Shown here: positions 40,652-49,619 of the stretch, in pieces | How positions within the stretch are numbered: position 1 is the first letter of the stretch | Layout: every line of letters starts with the position of its first letter | NCBI RefSeq assembly: GCF_001953865.1 | Contig: NZ_MQUQ01000003.1 | Location: 509,917-573,916, forward strand | Reading direction: 5' to 3' | Origin: Amycolatopsis coloradensis | Lineage (GTDB): Bacteria > Actinomycetota > Actinomycetes > Mycobacteriales > Pseudonocardiaceae | DNA length: 64,000 nt | Made by a program: the position numbers and the translations under genes | The notes under the pieces: generated by a model | The model's database searches: none | What the model saw: only the letters and a program-made list of their open reading frames with translations | Told to the model about the DNA's origin: nothing

Positions 40652-42787
40652 ATGACCACGGCGCACGTGACCTGCCCGCTCTGCGAAGCGACCTGCGGCC
40701 TGGAGGTGACGATCGACGAGAAGAACCTGATCACCCGGGTGCGGGGTGACCGCGAGGACGTCTTCTCGCAGGGGTACATCTGCCCGAAGGGCGCCTCGCT
40801 CGGCGCACTGCACCACGACCCGGACAGGCTCACCGCACCGCTGGTGAAACGCGACGGCGAGTTCGTCGAGGTCACCTGGGACGAGGCGTTCACGGAGATC
40901 GACAACCGGCTGCGGCCGATCATCGACGAGTACGGCAAGGACGCCGTCGCGGTGTACTCGGGCAACCCGACGGTGCACAACGCGGCGCTGGTGCTCTACG
41001 GCCGCGTGTTCTTCAAAGCCTTGGGCACCAAGAACTTCTACACCGCGACCACGGTCGACCAGATGCCGAAACACTTCTCGTCCGGCTACCTGTTCGGCGA
41101 CCCGCAGACCATCCCCGTCGCCGATCTCGACCGTACTGAGCACCTGCTCATCCTTGGCGCCAATCCGTTGGTGTCCAACGGAAGCCTGATGACCGCGGCC
41201 GACGTCCGCGGCAGGCTGCGCGGGATCCAGAAGCGCGGCGGCAGGATCGTCGTCCTCGATCCGCGCCGCACGCGGACCGCGCAGCTCGCCGATGAGCACC
41301 ACGCGATCCGGCCCGGCACCGACGCGTTGTTCCTGTTCGCGCTGGTCAACGTCCTGTTCGCGGAGCACCGCGTCAATCCCGGTGAGCACGTGAACGGTGT
41401 CGAGGAGGTCCGTGCGCTCGCGGAGCCGTTCACTCCGGAGGCGGTCGCGCCCGCGACCGGGATCGACGCGGCCGAGATCCGCCGCATCGCGCTCGACCTG
41501 GCGGACGCCGGACGCGCCGCGGTGTACGGCCGGATGGGGACCACGACCCAGTCATACGGCACCATCGCCAGCTGGCTGGTCGACGTCGCCAACACGCTCA
41601 CCGGCAACCTCGACCGCGAGGGCGGCGTGATGTTCCCGCTGCCCGCCGCGTGGAAGCCGCGACGGTCGTCACCGTTCACCAGCGGCCGCTGGACGAGCCG
41701 GGTGCGCGGGTATCCCGAGGTGCTCGGCGAACTGCCGGTGGCCACGCTCGCGGACGAGATCGAGACGCCCGGCAAGGGCCAGATCCGGGCACTGGTGACC
41801 ATCAGCGGCAACCCGGCGCTGAGCACGCCCAACTCCGCGCGGCTCACGGAAGCGTTGCGGCAGCTGGACTTCATGGTCTCGCTCGACGTCTATCTCAACG
41901 AGACCACCCGGCACGCCGACGTCATCCTGCCCGGACCGTCACCGCTGGAGCGGCCGCACTACGACGTCGCGCTGTACACGCTCGCCGTGCGCAACGTCGC
42001 GAACTGGACGCCTGCGACCCTCGACACGGACCTGCCGCAGGAGTGGGTGACCCTGCTGCGGATGGCCGGGATCGCCGCAGGCCAGGGCCCGGACGTCGAC
42101 GTCGCCGCCTTCGACACGATGGTCGCGGGCGAGACCGCGCGGCGCACCGGCGTCGAACTGTCACTCGCCGAAGGCCGCACGGGACCGGCGCGGATGATCG
42201 ACCTGATGCTGCGCGGCGGACCGTACGGGCTGAAACTCGCCGACCTCGAAGCCGCGCCGCACGGCATCGACCTCGGCGCGCTGAAGCCACGGCTGCCGGA
42301 GGTGCTCACCACCGCGAGCGGGAAGGTCGAACTGGCGCCGGACGCGATCACGAAGGACGTCCCGCGGCTGCGCGCGGAACTGGACAAGGCGCCAGACGGC
42401 GGTCTGCTGCTGATCGGACGGCGGCATCTGAGCTCGAACAACTCCTGGATGCACAACCTGACGCCGCTGGTCCGCGGCGGGAACCGGTGCACCGTCCAGG
42501 TTCACCCGGACGACGCGTCCCGGCTCGGGCTGACCGACGGCGGGCTCGCGTCGGTGACGTCGCGGGCGGGGAAGCTCGAAGCGCCGGTCGAGGTCACGGA
42601 CGACGTCCGGCCCGGCGTGGTGAGCATGCCGCACGGCTGGGGGCACGACGTCGACGGCATGCGCACGAAGGTCGCGACGGCGCACGCCGGGGTCAACTCG
42701 AATCTGGTCGCCGACGAGACCCTGCTCGACGTCCCCTCCGGGAACGCCGTCCTGAACGGGATCCCGGTGGAGGTCGCCCCGGTCTAG
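40652..42787 (+). CDS. Molybdopterin oxidoreductase, formate-dehydrogenase/nitrate-reductase type
   Basis: 711 residues. N-terminal 4Fe-4S ligands are C8-x2-C11-x3-C15-x28-C44 (TCPLCEATCG, then YICPKG), followed by the Mo-bisPGD core (GRVFFKALGTKNFYTATTVDQMPK, LGANPLVSNGS, VVLDPRRTRTA) and the C-terminal dinucleotide-binding barrel (NNSWMHNL, VTDDVRPGVVSMPHGWGH). It is a single-subunit cytoplasmic form: no Tat signal, no partner subunit nearby. The substrate is unknown. Start ATG 40652 follows GCGAGGTG. Confidence 0.9.
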   Translation: MTTAHVTCPLCEATCGLEVTIDEKNLITRVRGDREDVFSQGYICPKGASLGALHHDPDRLTAPLVKRDGEFVEVTWDEAFTEIDNRLRPIIDEYGKDAVAVYSGNPTVHNAALVLYGRVFFKALGTKNFYTATTVDQMPKHFSSGYLFGDPQTIPVADLDRTEHLLILGANPLVSNGSLMTAADVRGRLRGIQKRGGRIVVLDPRRTRTAQLADEHHAIRPGTDALFLFALVNVLFAEHRVNPGEHVNGVEEVRALAEPFTPEAVAPATGIDAAEIRRIALDLADAGRAAVYGRMGTTTQSYGTIASWLVDVANTLTGNLDREGGVMFPLPAAWKPRRSSPFTSGRWTSRVRGYPEVLGELPVATLADEIETPGKGQIRALVTISGNPALSTPNSARLTEALRQLDFMVSLDVYLNETTRHADVILPGPSPLERPHYDVALYTLAVRNVANWTPATLDTDLPQEWVTLLRMAGIAAGQGPDVDVAAFDTMVAGETARRTGVELSLAEGRTGPARMIDLMLRGGPYGLKLADLEAAPHGIDLGALKPRLPEVLTTASGKVELAPDAITKDVPRLRAELDKAPDGGLLLIGRRHLSSNNSWMHNLTPLVRGGNRCTVQVHPDDASRLGLTDGGLASVTSRAGKLEAPVEVTDDVRPGVVSMPHGWGHDVDGMRTKVATAHAGVNSNLVADETLLDVPSGNAVLNGIPVEVAPV

Positions 42788-42855
42788 CCCGCGTTTCGTC
42801 CTCTAGTTGCGGTAGTTGCGCGTGCAAGGACCGCAACTGGAGGACGAAACGCGGG
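42788..42855. repeat. Dispersed palindrome, GTCCTCTAGTTGCGG family, copy 4
   Basis: A 68-base near-perfect palindrome (CCCGCGTTTCGTCCTCTAGT... to ...GACGAAACGCGGG), with two mismatches near the centre. It begins immediately after the molybdopterin gene's stop and ends two bases before the methyltransferase stop on the other strand. Confidence 0.9.
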
Positions 42856-42857
42856 GG

Positions 42858-43511
42858 TCACCAGGCGGTGGTGAGGTCGGCGTGTTGCCGGACCCAGGCG
42901 TGCATGACGATCCCGGCGGCGACGCCGGCGTTGATCGAGCGCGTGGTGCCGAACTGGGCGATCGAGACGACCAGCGACGCGGTCTTCTGCGCCTCGGACG
43001 AAAGACCGGGGCCTTCCTGCCCGAACAGCAGGACGCACTCGCGGGGCAGTTCCGCGGTCTCGACGGGCTGTGAACCGGGGGTGTTGTCGACGGCGACCAC
43101 GGCGAGCCCCTCCGCGGCGGCGAAGGTCAGCAACCCGTCGACGTCCTCGTGGTGGAGAAGGTGCTGGTAGCGGTCGGTCACCATGGCGCCGCGCCGGTTC
43201 CAGCGCCGCCGCCCGACGATGTGCACGGCGGCCGCGGCGAACGCGTTCGCCGTCCGGACGACGGTGCCGATGTTGTGATCGTGCTGGAAGTTCTCGATCG
43301 CCACGTGGAACGGGTGCCGACGGGCGTCCACATCGGACACGATGGCCTCGCGCCGCCAGTAGCGGTACGGGTCCACGACGTTGCGGCGGTCACCTCCCGC
43401 CAGCAGCTCGGGGTCGTACCGCTCGTCCGCGGGCCACTCGCCCTCCCACGGACCGACGCCGACCTCTTCCCGCGCCACCCATTCGGTGGGGCCGGCTTCT
43501 TCCTCAGTCAC
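42858..43511 (-). CDS. SpoU/TrmH family RNA methyltransferase
   Basis: 217 residues from GTG 43511 (VTEEEAGPTEW). The SPOUT knot is seen in motif 1 IENFQHDHNIGTVVRTANAFA, motif 2 CVLLFGQEGPGLS and motif 3 VSIAQFGTTRSINAGVAAGIVMHAW. These enzymes methylate ribose 2'-OH in tRNA or rRNA with S-adenosylmethionine. Rv0380c, next to pyrE in mycobacteria, is the likely counterpart (memory). The upstream part of the open frame lies outside the family length. Confidence 0.92.
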   Translation of the reverse strand: MTEEEAGPTEWVAREEVGVGPWEGEWPADERYDPELLAGGDRRNVVDPYRYWRREAIVSDVDARRHPFHVAIENFQHDHNIGTVVRTANAFAAAAVHIVGRRRWNRRGAMVTDRYQHLLHHEDVDGLLTFAAAEGLAVVAVDNTPGSQPVETAELPRECVLLFGQEGPGLSSEAQKTASLVVSIAQFGTTRSINAGVAAGIVMHAWVRQHADLTTAW

Positions 43512-43525
43512 TCGGTGATTGTCAC

Positions 43526-43918
43526 TCAGCCCATGCTGACGCGGTGCGCCGGTGCGTCCCCGTCGTGGTGGCGGTGCCGCCAGCGCTGGACCGTGCCGAC
43601 GTAGGAGACGATCACCGTCGCCATCGCGATCACGACGACGAGCGGCAGCATCGAGCGCGGGAACACCGTGTCGTAGAGGTAGTAGGCGTTGAAGCCGCCG
43701 GGCAGGTCGCCGAGGCCCTGCTGATGGCGGAAGTAGTTCTCGGCCGCTGTCAGCGGGCAGGGCCAGGGAAAGACGTTGACGAGAACACCCCATGCGGCGA
43801 AGAACACATGCGCGAAGATCACCTTCGGCCACCGCCACGCGAGAAAACCACCGAATCCGATGAACAGCAGCGCCAAAATATGTACCGCGACCGTCATGTT
43901 CGCCAGGAAACCCGCCAC
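43526..43918 (-). CDS. DUF2784 membrane protein
   Basis: 130 residues with four hydrophobic segments. The family pattern is seen: HILALLFIGFGGFLAW, then WPKVIFAHVFFAAWGVLVNVFPWPCPLTAAENYFRHQQG and a basic, His-rich tail. DUF2784 proteins have no known job; the CPLTxxE motif suggests metal binding. Its start is 64 bases from the pyrE terminator and its stop 14 bases before the methyltransferase GTG. Confidence 0.87.
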   Translation of the reverse strand: MAGFLANMTVAVHILALLFIGFGGFLAWRWPKVIFAHVFFAAWGVLVNVFPWPCPLTAAENYFRHQQGLGDLPGGFNAYYLYDTVFPRSMLPLVVVIAMATVIVSYVGTVQRWRHRHHDGDAPAHRVSMG

Positions 43919-43981
43919 GTCAAGCCCCCTTCCACACCCCTACCAGCGACGCTACCCCTTTCGCCTTGAGAAACACTCACG

Positions 43982-44023
43982 AAAAAACGGGGCATCCTCC
44001 GTTCGTACGGAGGATGCCCCGTT
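43982..44023 (-). terminator. Intrinsic terminator of pyrE
   Basis: Read on the minus strand, a 16-base perfect stem (44008-44023 with 43986-44001; AACGGGGCATCCTCCG) with a 6-base loop is followed by a run of T (43982-43987 as A on the plus strand). It begins 14 bases after the pyrE stop. A textbook rho-independent terminator, rare in such high-GC DNA. Confidence 0.85.
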
Positions 44024-44036
44024 CGGGACGCTTTAC

Positions 44037-44600
44037 TCAGGACAGACCGAGATCGTCCTTGTTCAGAATGTAACGGTATTCGAGGCCTTCCTTCTCGATG
44101 GCCTCGCGCGCTCCGGTGTCCCTGTCGACGACGGTCGCGACGCCGACCACGTTCGCCCCCGCGTCGCGCAGCGCCTTGACGGCGGTGAGCACGCTGCCCC
44201 CGGTGGTCGAGGTGTCCTCCACGGCGAGCACCCGCTGCCCCAGCACCTCGACGCCTTCGATCTGGCGCTGCATGCCGTGCGCCTTGGCGCCCTTGCGGAC
44301 GACGAACGCGTCGAGCACGACACCGTCGGTGGCCGCGGAGTGCAGCATGGACAGCGCCACCGGGTCCGCGCCGAGGGTCAGGCCGCCCGCGGCGACGTAG
44401 TCCCAGTCGTGCGTGAGCTGCCGGAGCAGCTTCCCGATGAGCGGTGCGGCCGCGTGATGCAGCGTCGCCCGCCGGAGATCGATGTAGTAGTCGGCTTCCT
44501 TGCCCGAAGACAAGGTCACCTTGCCGTGCACGACGGCCAGTTCGCCGACCAACCTGGCCAGTTCGAGTTTTGCCGCTTGATCAACCCCGGGGTACGCCAC
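44037..44600 (-). CDS. pyrE: Orotate phosphoribosyltransferase
   Basis: 187 residues from GTG 44600. The enzyme joins orotate to PRPP to make orotidine monophosphate in pyrimidine synthesis. It has the PRPP motif VLAVEDTSTTGGS and the fingerprint VHGKVTLSSGKEADYYIDLRRATLHH, with VVRKGAKAHGMQRQIEG as flexible loop. The sequence lines up with mycobacterial PyrE (umpA, Rv0382c) from VDQAAKLELARL onward, which sets the start; the frame upstream would overlap the next gene. A strong terminator follows. Confidence 0.95.
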   Translation of the reverse strand: MAYPGVDQAAKLELARLVGELAVVHGKVTLSSGKEADYYIDLRRATLHHAAAPLIGKLLRQLTHDWDYVAAGGLTLGADPVALSMLHSAATDGVVLDAFVVRKGAKAHGMQRQIEGVEVLGQRVLAVEDTSTTGGSVLTAVKALRDAGANVVGVATVVDRDTGAREAIEKEGLEYRYILNKDDLGLS

Positions 44601-44658
44601 GGCCGAGAGTCTTACACACGGCTCGTGGCGCACGACCGGGGTGTTTCCCGCACCGCGC

Positions 44659-47193
44659 TCAGTCACTGCCCGACGTCACGGCGTCCACGGCCTGGCCGCG
44701 GGTCGCCGCCCAGGCCGGGACCAGGGTCGCCGCCAGCGCGAGCGCCGCGGCGATCCCGACGATGGTGAGGTAGATCAGCGGAGAGCCCATCGGCAGCAGC
44801 GAATCGGTCGCCACCAGGCAGAACGGGACGATCGCGCCCGCCGAGACGACGGTGCCGAGCACGATCCCGATCAGCGCGACGAGCCCGCCTTCGAAACCCG
44901 CCATCCGCAGCACCTGCGCCCGGGTGGAGCCGGTGAGCCGCTGGAGACCGAACTCACGGCGCCGCCGCACGGTGGCCATCACCAGCGTGTTGGCCACCGA
45001 GATCACCGTGTAGGCGATGATCATCCCGACCAGCAGGTAGTTCACCCAAGCGCCGACGGCCTGGTCCGCGGCGTGCGCCGCCACGAGCGCGTCCCGGTCG
45101 CCGACGGACACCGGTTGCCCGGCCGTCGCCTCGCGGAGCCGTTCGGTCAGCGCGGCTGGATCGACGTCCGGAGTGGCGCGGACGAGGATCTGCCCGGCGA
45201 GCCCGGCGGTGGTGTGCGGCGCCAGGAGGTCGGCCGGGAGCAGCAGGCTTTCGAAACCGGGGCGCTGGCTGGTCACCGCGACGACCTTGACGTCGACAGC
45301 GGCGCCGTCGCCGAGCCTCAGGCTCAGCGTGTCGCCGATGCCGCGAGAGAAGTCCTTCGCGAAGACGTCGGGCAGTGCGACACTCCGGCCGGTCAGTGCC
45401 TTGAGGTCGCCCTGGGTCACCGCGGTGTCAGTGGTCGCTCCGGCACCCGACGCGGTGAGGCCGATCGCCGGCCGTCCCTCGTCGGAGTCGTCGTACGGCG
45501 TCTCGAGGAACACGGTGCTGGTGACGTACTCGGACGCTCCCGCGACCCCGGGCACGTTCTGGATCCGCTGGACCAGCTCCGGGGACAGCCCACCGGCGGC
45601 CGAGCCGATCACGGCGTCGGCGCGGACGTCCTCGGTGAACGCCTGGTTCGCCAGTTCCTGCTGGGTGGTCTGGAGGTAGATGTTCGCGGTCGCGATCCCG
45701 ACGGCGAGCATGATCGGGGTGACCGCACCGGCGGCCCGGACGATCCCGGCGCGGGTGTTGAGCACCGCGAGGCGGCCGTCGATCCCGCCGAGCAGGCGCA
45801 TCGGCCACTGCAGGACCGCCGTCATCACCTTCGCGACACCGGGTGTGATCATCGCGACGCCGAGCGCCCAGAGGATCACCGCGGGCCCGGCGGTGCTGGC
45901 CGCGATCGGGCCGGTCATCACCGCGACGGTCACGATGGCGAGCGCGGTGCCACCACCGAAGCAGAGCACGGCGAACACGACCCTCGTCGGCGTCAGCCAG
46001 CGGCGGGTGACCGCGGCCTCGGCGAGTGCCTCGGTCGGCCGGATCTTCCCGGCACGACGCCCGGCGAAGAAGGCGGCGATGAACACCGCGAGCATCGCGG
46101 CGCCCGCGCCGACCACGGCGGGCAGCCAGCCCTGGTAGAACCGCAGAACCCCGGGCACCACACCGTTTTCGACCAGTTGCCCGAAGAGCCATTCACCGAG
46201 GAACGGGCCGAGGACGGCGGCGAGCGCGGTGGCGAGCAGGCCGACGGCCAGCGCTTCGCCGAGCACCATGCGCCGGAGCTGGCGCGGGGTCGTGCCGATC
46301 GCCCGCATCAACGCGAGTTCCCGCGACCGCTGCTGGGTGGACAGGCTCAGCGTGCTGGCGACGACGAACATCGCGACCATCACCGAAAGCCCGCCGGACA
46401 CCGCGGCGATGACGATCAGGTTGGCCCCGCTCGAATCGGCCTCGGGAAACTCCGCGACACCGCGATCGATGCCACTCAGGACGGTCGTCCCGGCCGCGGC
46501 TTCGGCGACGCTCGCCCGCACCGCTTCGACGTCGGCGCCAGGTTCGGTGAAGACGCCGATGACGTCGGCTTTGCCCGGATAGCCGGAGAGCCTGGCGGCG
46601 TCGGCGGCGAAGAAGAACACGGCGGCCCGCGTGATCGAACGCGGAGCACCGGCCACCCCCGAAACACGGAAGCTTTCGGTCTTGCCGCGCGCGGCGATCT
46701 CGACGCTGTCGCCGGGCTTCATCCCCGACGTCGACTCGACGACGATCTCGCCCGCGGCGGGCGCGGCACCCGCGGCCAGCGTGTACGGGGTCAGCGCGGC
46801 GGAATCCCAAGCGTGGCCCAGTGCGGGTTTCCCACTCGACGCGAGCGGGAAGCTCACTTCACCGACGACGTCCGAGACACCGGGCACGGAACGGATCCGG
46901 GAGATCAGGCCGTCGTCGAGCCGGACCCGCTCGGGGAGCCGTGCGCTCTCGGACTTTTGCTTGTCGTCGGGGTCGAGGGAGGCCGGGTCCGTTTTGGGCA
47001 TCTCGAAGATCTGCGCACCGGTGACGAGGATCGGCGCGGCCGCGAGGCGCTGGGGTTCGGCGTTGCCGCGGATACCGGTCTCCATGAGGCCACCGCAGGA
47101 GGCGACGATCAGCGCGCCGAAGAAGACGGCGATGAAGGTGCCGATGAAGCCGCCCTTGCGCAGGCGCAGGGTTCGGAAGGCGAGTCGCAGCAT
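44659..47193 (-). CDS. FtsX/MacB-type ABC transporter permease
   Basis: 844 residues from ATG 47193 (a GTG just before is possible). Layout: one N-terminal helix (FIGTFIAVFFGALIVASCGGL), large extracellular domain with MacB-like fold, three helices with FtsX core (ELALMRAIGTTPRQLRRMVLGEAL), a middle permease segment, a second extracellular domain (about 480-680) and another FtsX core (REFGLQRLTGSTRAQVLRMAGFEGGLV). It works with the coupled ATPase to export or extract lipids, peptides or drugs. Confidence 0.93.
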   Translation of the reverse strand: MLRLAFRTLRLRKGGFIGTFIAVFFGALIVASCGGLMETGIRGNAEPQRLAAAPILVTGAQIFEMPKTDPASLDPDDKQKSESARLPERVRLDDGLISRIRSVPGVSDVVGEVSFPLASSGKPALGHAWDSAALTPYTLAAGAAPAAGEIVVESTSGMKPGDSVEIAARGKTESFRVSGVAGAPRSITRAAVFFFAADAARLSGYPGKADVIGVFTEPGADVEAVRASVAEAAAGTTVLSGIDRGVAEFPEADSSGANLIVIAAVSGGLSVMVAMFVVASTLSLSTQQRSRELALMRAIGTTPRQLRRMVLGEALAVGLLATALAAVLGPFLGEWLFGQLVENGVVPGVLRFYQGWLPAVVGAGAAMLAVFIAAFFAGRRAGKIRPTEALAEAAVTRRWLTPTRVVFAVLCFGGGTALAIVTVAVMTGPIAASTAGPAVILWALGVAMITPGVAKVMTAVLQWPMRLLGGIDGRLAVLNTRAGIVRAAGAVTPIMLAVGIATANIYLQTTQQELANQAFTEDVRADAVIGSAAGGLSPELVQRIQNVPGVAGASEYVTSTVFLETPYDDSDEGRPAIGLTASGAGATTDTAVTQGDLKALTGRSVALPDVFAKDFSRGIGDTLSLRLGDGAAVDVKVVAVTSQRPGFESLLLPADLLAPHTTAGLAGQILVRATPDVDPAALTERLREATAGQPVSVGDRDALVAAHAADQAVGAWVNYLLVGMIIAYTVISVANTLVMATVRRRREFGLQRLTGSTRAQVLRMAGFEGGLVALIGIVLGTVVSAGAIVPFCLVATDSLLPMGSPLIYLTIVGIAAALALAATLVPAWAATRGQAVDAVTSGSD

Positions 47194-47951
47194 CACGCAC
47201 CCGCCCGCGCCGGGCTGCCCCAGGCACCCAGGTGGATCATGCGCTCGGCGACGACGTCCGCGGTCGGCGCGTGCAGTTCGTCCGCGATGCGGCCGTCGGC
47301 GAGAAAGATGACGCGGTCGGCGTACGAGGCGGCCATCGGGTCGTGGGTCACCATGATCACCGTCTGGCCGGTGCTGCGGACCGAATCACGCAGCAGCCCC
47401 AGGACTTCGGCGGCGGTGCGGGTGTCGAGCGCGCCGGTCGGCTCATCGGCGAAGACCACCGCCGGCCGGGTGACCAGTGCCCGCGCGATCGCGACGCGCT
47501 GCGCCTGCCCGCCGGAGAGTTCGCCGGGAAGATGCTTACGGCGCCCCGAAAGCCCGACGCGGGTGAGCATCTCCTCGACGACGCGGCGGTCCGGTTTGGC
47601 ACCGGCGAGCTGCTGCGGCAGCGTGACGTTCTGCTCGACGGTCAGCGCCGGAAGCAGGTTGAAGGCCTGGAAGATGAAGCCGACCCGGTCGCGGCGCAGC
47701 TTCGTCAGCTTCGTCTCGCTCATCCCGGCCAGCTCCTGCCCGTCGAGCACGACGGACCCCGACGTCGGCCGGTCCAGCCCGGCCGCGCAGTGCAGGAAAG
47801 TACTCTTGCCCGAGCCCGAAGGGCCCATCACGGCGGTGAAGCCGCCGCGCGGGAACGCCAGCGTCACCCCGTCCAGGGCGATGACGCCCTTGCCGTACTC
47901 CTTGCGGACGCCGTCGAGCCGGACCGCGTCACCGTTCCACCCAGTGTTCAT
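47193..47951 (-). CDS. ABC transporter ATP-binding protein (MacB/LolD-type)
   Basis: 252 residues. Walker A GPSGSGKST, Q-loop FIFQAFNLLPALTVEQNVTLPQQLAG, signature LSGGQAQRVAIARALV, Walker B VVFADEPTGALD and H-loop MVTHDPMAASYADRVIFL. The Q-loop FQ-x-FNLLP and the PTGALD form are typical of LolD/MacB partners of FtsX-type permeases. It overlaps the permease start by one base, so they form one complex. The PepSY lipoprotein 84 bases upstream may belong to the unit. Confidence 0.95.
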   Translation of the reverse strand: MNTGWNGDAVRLDGVRKEYGKGVIALDGVTLAFPRGGFTAVMGPSGSGKSTFLHCAAGLDRPTSGSVVLDGQELAGMSETKLTKLRRDRVGFIFQAFNLLPALTVEQNVTLPQQLAGAKPDRRVVEEMLTRVGLSGRRKHLPGELSGGQAQRVAIARALVTRPAVVFADEPTGALDTRTAAEVLGLLRDSVRSTGQTVIMVTHDPMAASYADRVIFLADGRIADELHAPTADVVAERMIHLGAWGSPARAGA

Positions 47952-48035
47952 GGGGAAAACCCTAGGAATCCCAGGTCGGAAGCACCCTGGGGCGAACGTG
48001 CGTTTCCGGGGTAGGGCGCGCCCTACCTCACCTGC

Positions 48036-48530
48036 TCAGCGAGCCGCCCCGGTCTTGGCGTCCACGTTGACTTCGTGCTCGATCCCCTTGCCGTCACGCA
48101 GCGCGACCTCCCAGACGAGGGCGCCGTCGGTGGCGCGGTCGATCTCCATCTCGTCGAGTTCACCCGGCTGACGCTGCTGCGCGGTTTGCAAGGCCTTGAC
48201 CGCGTTGACACCGGCCTGTTCGACCTTCGCCAAGTCGTCACTCGGTTTGGCCGCCGGCTGGTCGCCGAGGATCTGCCCGCCGTCCCGGCTCACGCGTACT
48301 TTGTGTTCCTGCCCGCGTGACGCGACCTTGATCTCCCACCCGTCGTTCGAGGGCTCCACGTCGAAGACCCGCCCGTCGGGCACGGCGCGCGCGGCCGCTT
48401 CGATCGCCTTCACCGGCTGCGCGCTTTCCGTGCCCGGGACCGGTGCCGTCGGGCCCGCCGGCTGCTCGGTGGAACACGCGGCCAAGGCCAGCGACAGCAC
48501 CCCGGCCGCGACAAGACGTGATGACCTCAT
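48036..48530 (-). CDS. PepSY-domain lipoprotein
   Basis: 164 residues from ATG 48530. Signal MRSSRLVAAGVLSLALAAC with the lipobox LAAC near residue 19, then two PepSY-like modules (VKAIEAAARAVPDGRVFDVEPSNDGWEIKVASRGQEHKVRVSRDG and a second with VWEVALRDGKGIEHEVNVDA). PepSY lipoproteins often inhibit proteases or bind near membrane sensors. It lies 84 bases before the ABC ATPase on the same strand. Confidence 0.88.
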   Translation of the reverse strand: MRSSRLVAAGVLSLALAACSTEQPAGPTAPVPGTESAQPVKAIEAAARAVPDGRVFDVEPSNDGWEIKVASRGQEHKVRVSRDGGQILGDQPAAKPSDDLAKVEQAGVNAVKALQTAQQRQPGELDEMEIDRATDGALVWEVALRDGKGIEHEVNVDAKTGAAR

Positions 48531-48684
48531 GATCGACGGATACCCGCCCGGCACGGGCCCGAATCGTCAACCGGCCGGACGGCACCGTGGGGTGATGGTC
48601 TCGCCCGGTATCCGCCCCCGATGCCTGACCGCGTCCCCACTGTGGACTTCGGTGCGTTGGACGATCCGAAATCCACCCGGTCCC

Positions 48685-49452
48685 TCAGGTGCGGCCCTTG
48701 CCGCCGAACCCGCCGCCGAGCTTGCGCAGCACCGCCCTCGGCAGCAGGCCGCCGACCGCCACGATCGCCTTGTACCGCAGGCTCGGCACCGAGATCACCT
48801 TGCCACGGCGCAGATCCGCGAGCGCCTCGTCCACCACCTGCTCGACGCGGAGCCAGAACGCCTTGGGGCCGGGCTTGTCCAGGCCCGCCCGTTCGTGGAA
48901 CTCCGTGAGGGTGAAACCGGGGCACAGCGCCATCATGCGGACGTTCTCCGGGAGCGAGGCCGCGATGCCCTCGGTGAACGACGTGACCCAGTTCTTGCCG
49001 GCCGTGTACGTGGAACCGCGTCCGCTGAAGAAACCGGCGACCGAGCTGACGTTGATGATCGCGCCTTCGCCGCGTTCGATCATGCCCGGCAGCGCGGCGC
49101 GGGTCAGCCGGAGGACCGCGGTGACGTTGACGTCGAGCTGACGCTGCAACGCGTCCGGCGGAATGGTCCAGAAGTCGCCGTTGAGCCCGAAACCCGCGTT
49201 GTTCACCAGGAGATCCACCGGTTCGTCGGCCAGCCGGGCCTCGACCGGCCCTCGTCCGTCCACTTCGGACAGATCGGCCGGCAGGACGACGACGTCGACG
49301 CCGTGCGCCTCGACCAGCTCCGCGGCGAAGCCCTCCAGCCTGTCGACGTCACGGGCGACGAGCACGAGGTCGTACGCCTCGGCGGCGAGCCTGCGCGCGA
49401 ACTGCGCGCCGATGCCGGCGGTGGCGCCGGTGATCAGGGCGGTTTGAGTCAT
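48685..49452 (-). CDS. SDR family oxidoreductase
   Basis: 255 residues. NADP-binding [16 protein letters not shown], catalytic Ser in [12 protein letters not shown] and Tyr/Lys in YTAGKNW, with NNAGFGL after strand 4. The end [13 protein letters not shown] suggests membrane contact. The Y-x-x-G-K form keeps the spacing of Tyr and Lys. The substrate is unknown; a single gene with 154 bases to the PepSY gene. Confidence 0.9.
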   Translation of the reverse strand: MTQTALITGATAGIGAQFARRLAAEAYDLVLVARDVDRLEGFAAELVEAHGVDVVVLPADLSEVDGRGPVEARLADEPVDLLVNNAGFGLNGDFWTIPPDALQRQLDVNVTAVLRLTRAALPGMIERGEGAIINVSSVAGFFSGRGSTYTAGKNWVTSFTEGIAASLPENVRMMALCPGFTLTEFHERAGLDKPGPKAFWLRVEQVVDEALADLRRGKVISVPSLRYKAIVAVGGLLPRAVLRKLGGGFGGKGRT

Positions 49453-49619
49453 ATCGGAAACCTACTCGCCGGTCGGGCCCGGAGAGGCTCCTTCCGCGGC
49501 ATCGACCTCGAACTCACGTCTCCGAAGGAAGAACCGGAGCCGGACAAACGGGCGTAAATGTCACCCACCGCGGGGACTTGACGTGCATTCGGCAAAGCCG
49601 GGAAGTATCGTCCCGGCCC

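Noticed and set aside
44641..48171. 1176-codon open frame on the plus strand
   Set aside because: It runs opposite to pyrE, the FtsX permease and the ABC ATPase, all with clear motifs; composition is that of a shadow.
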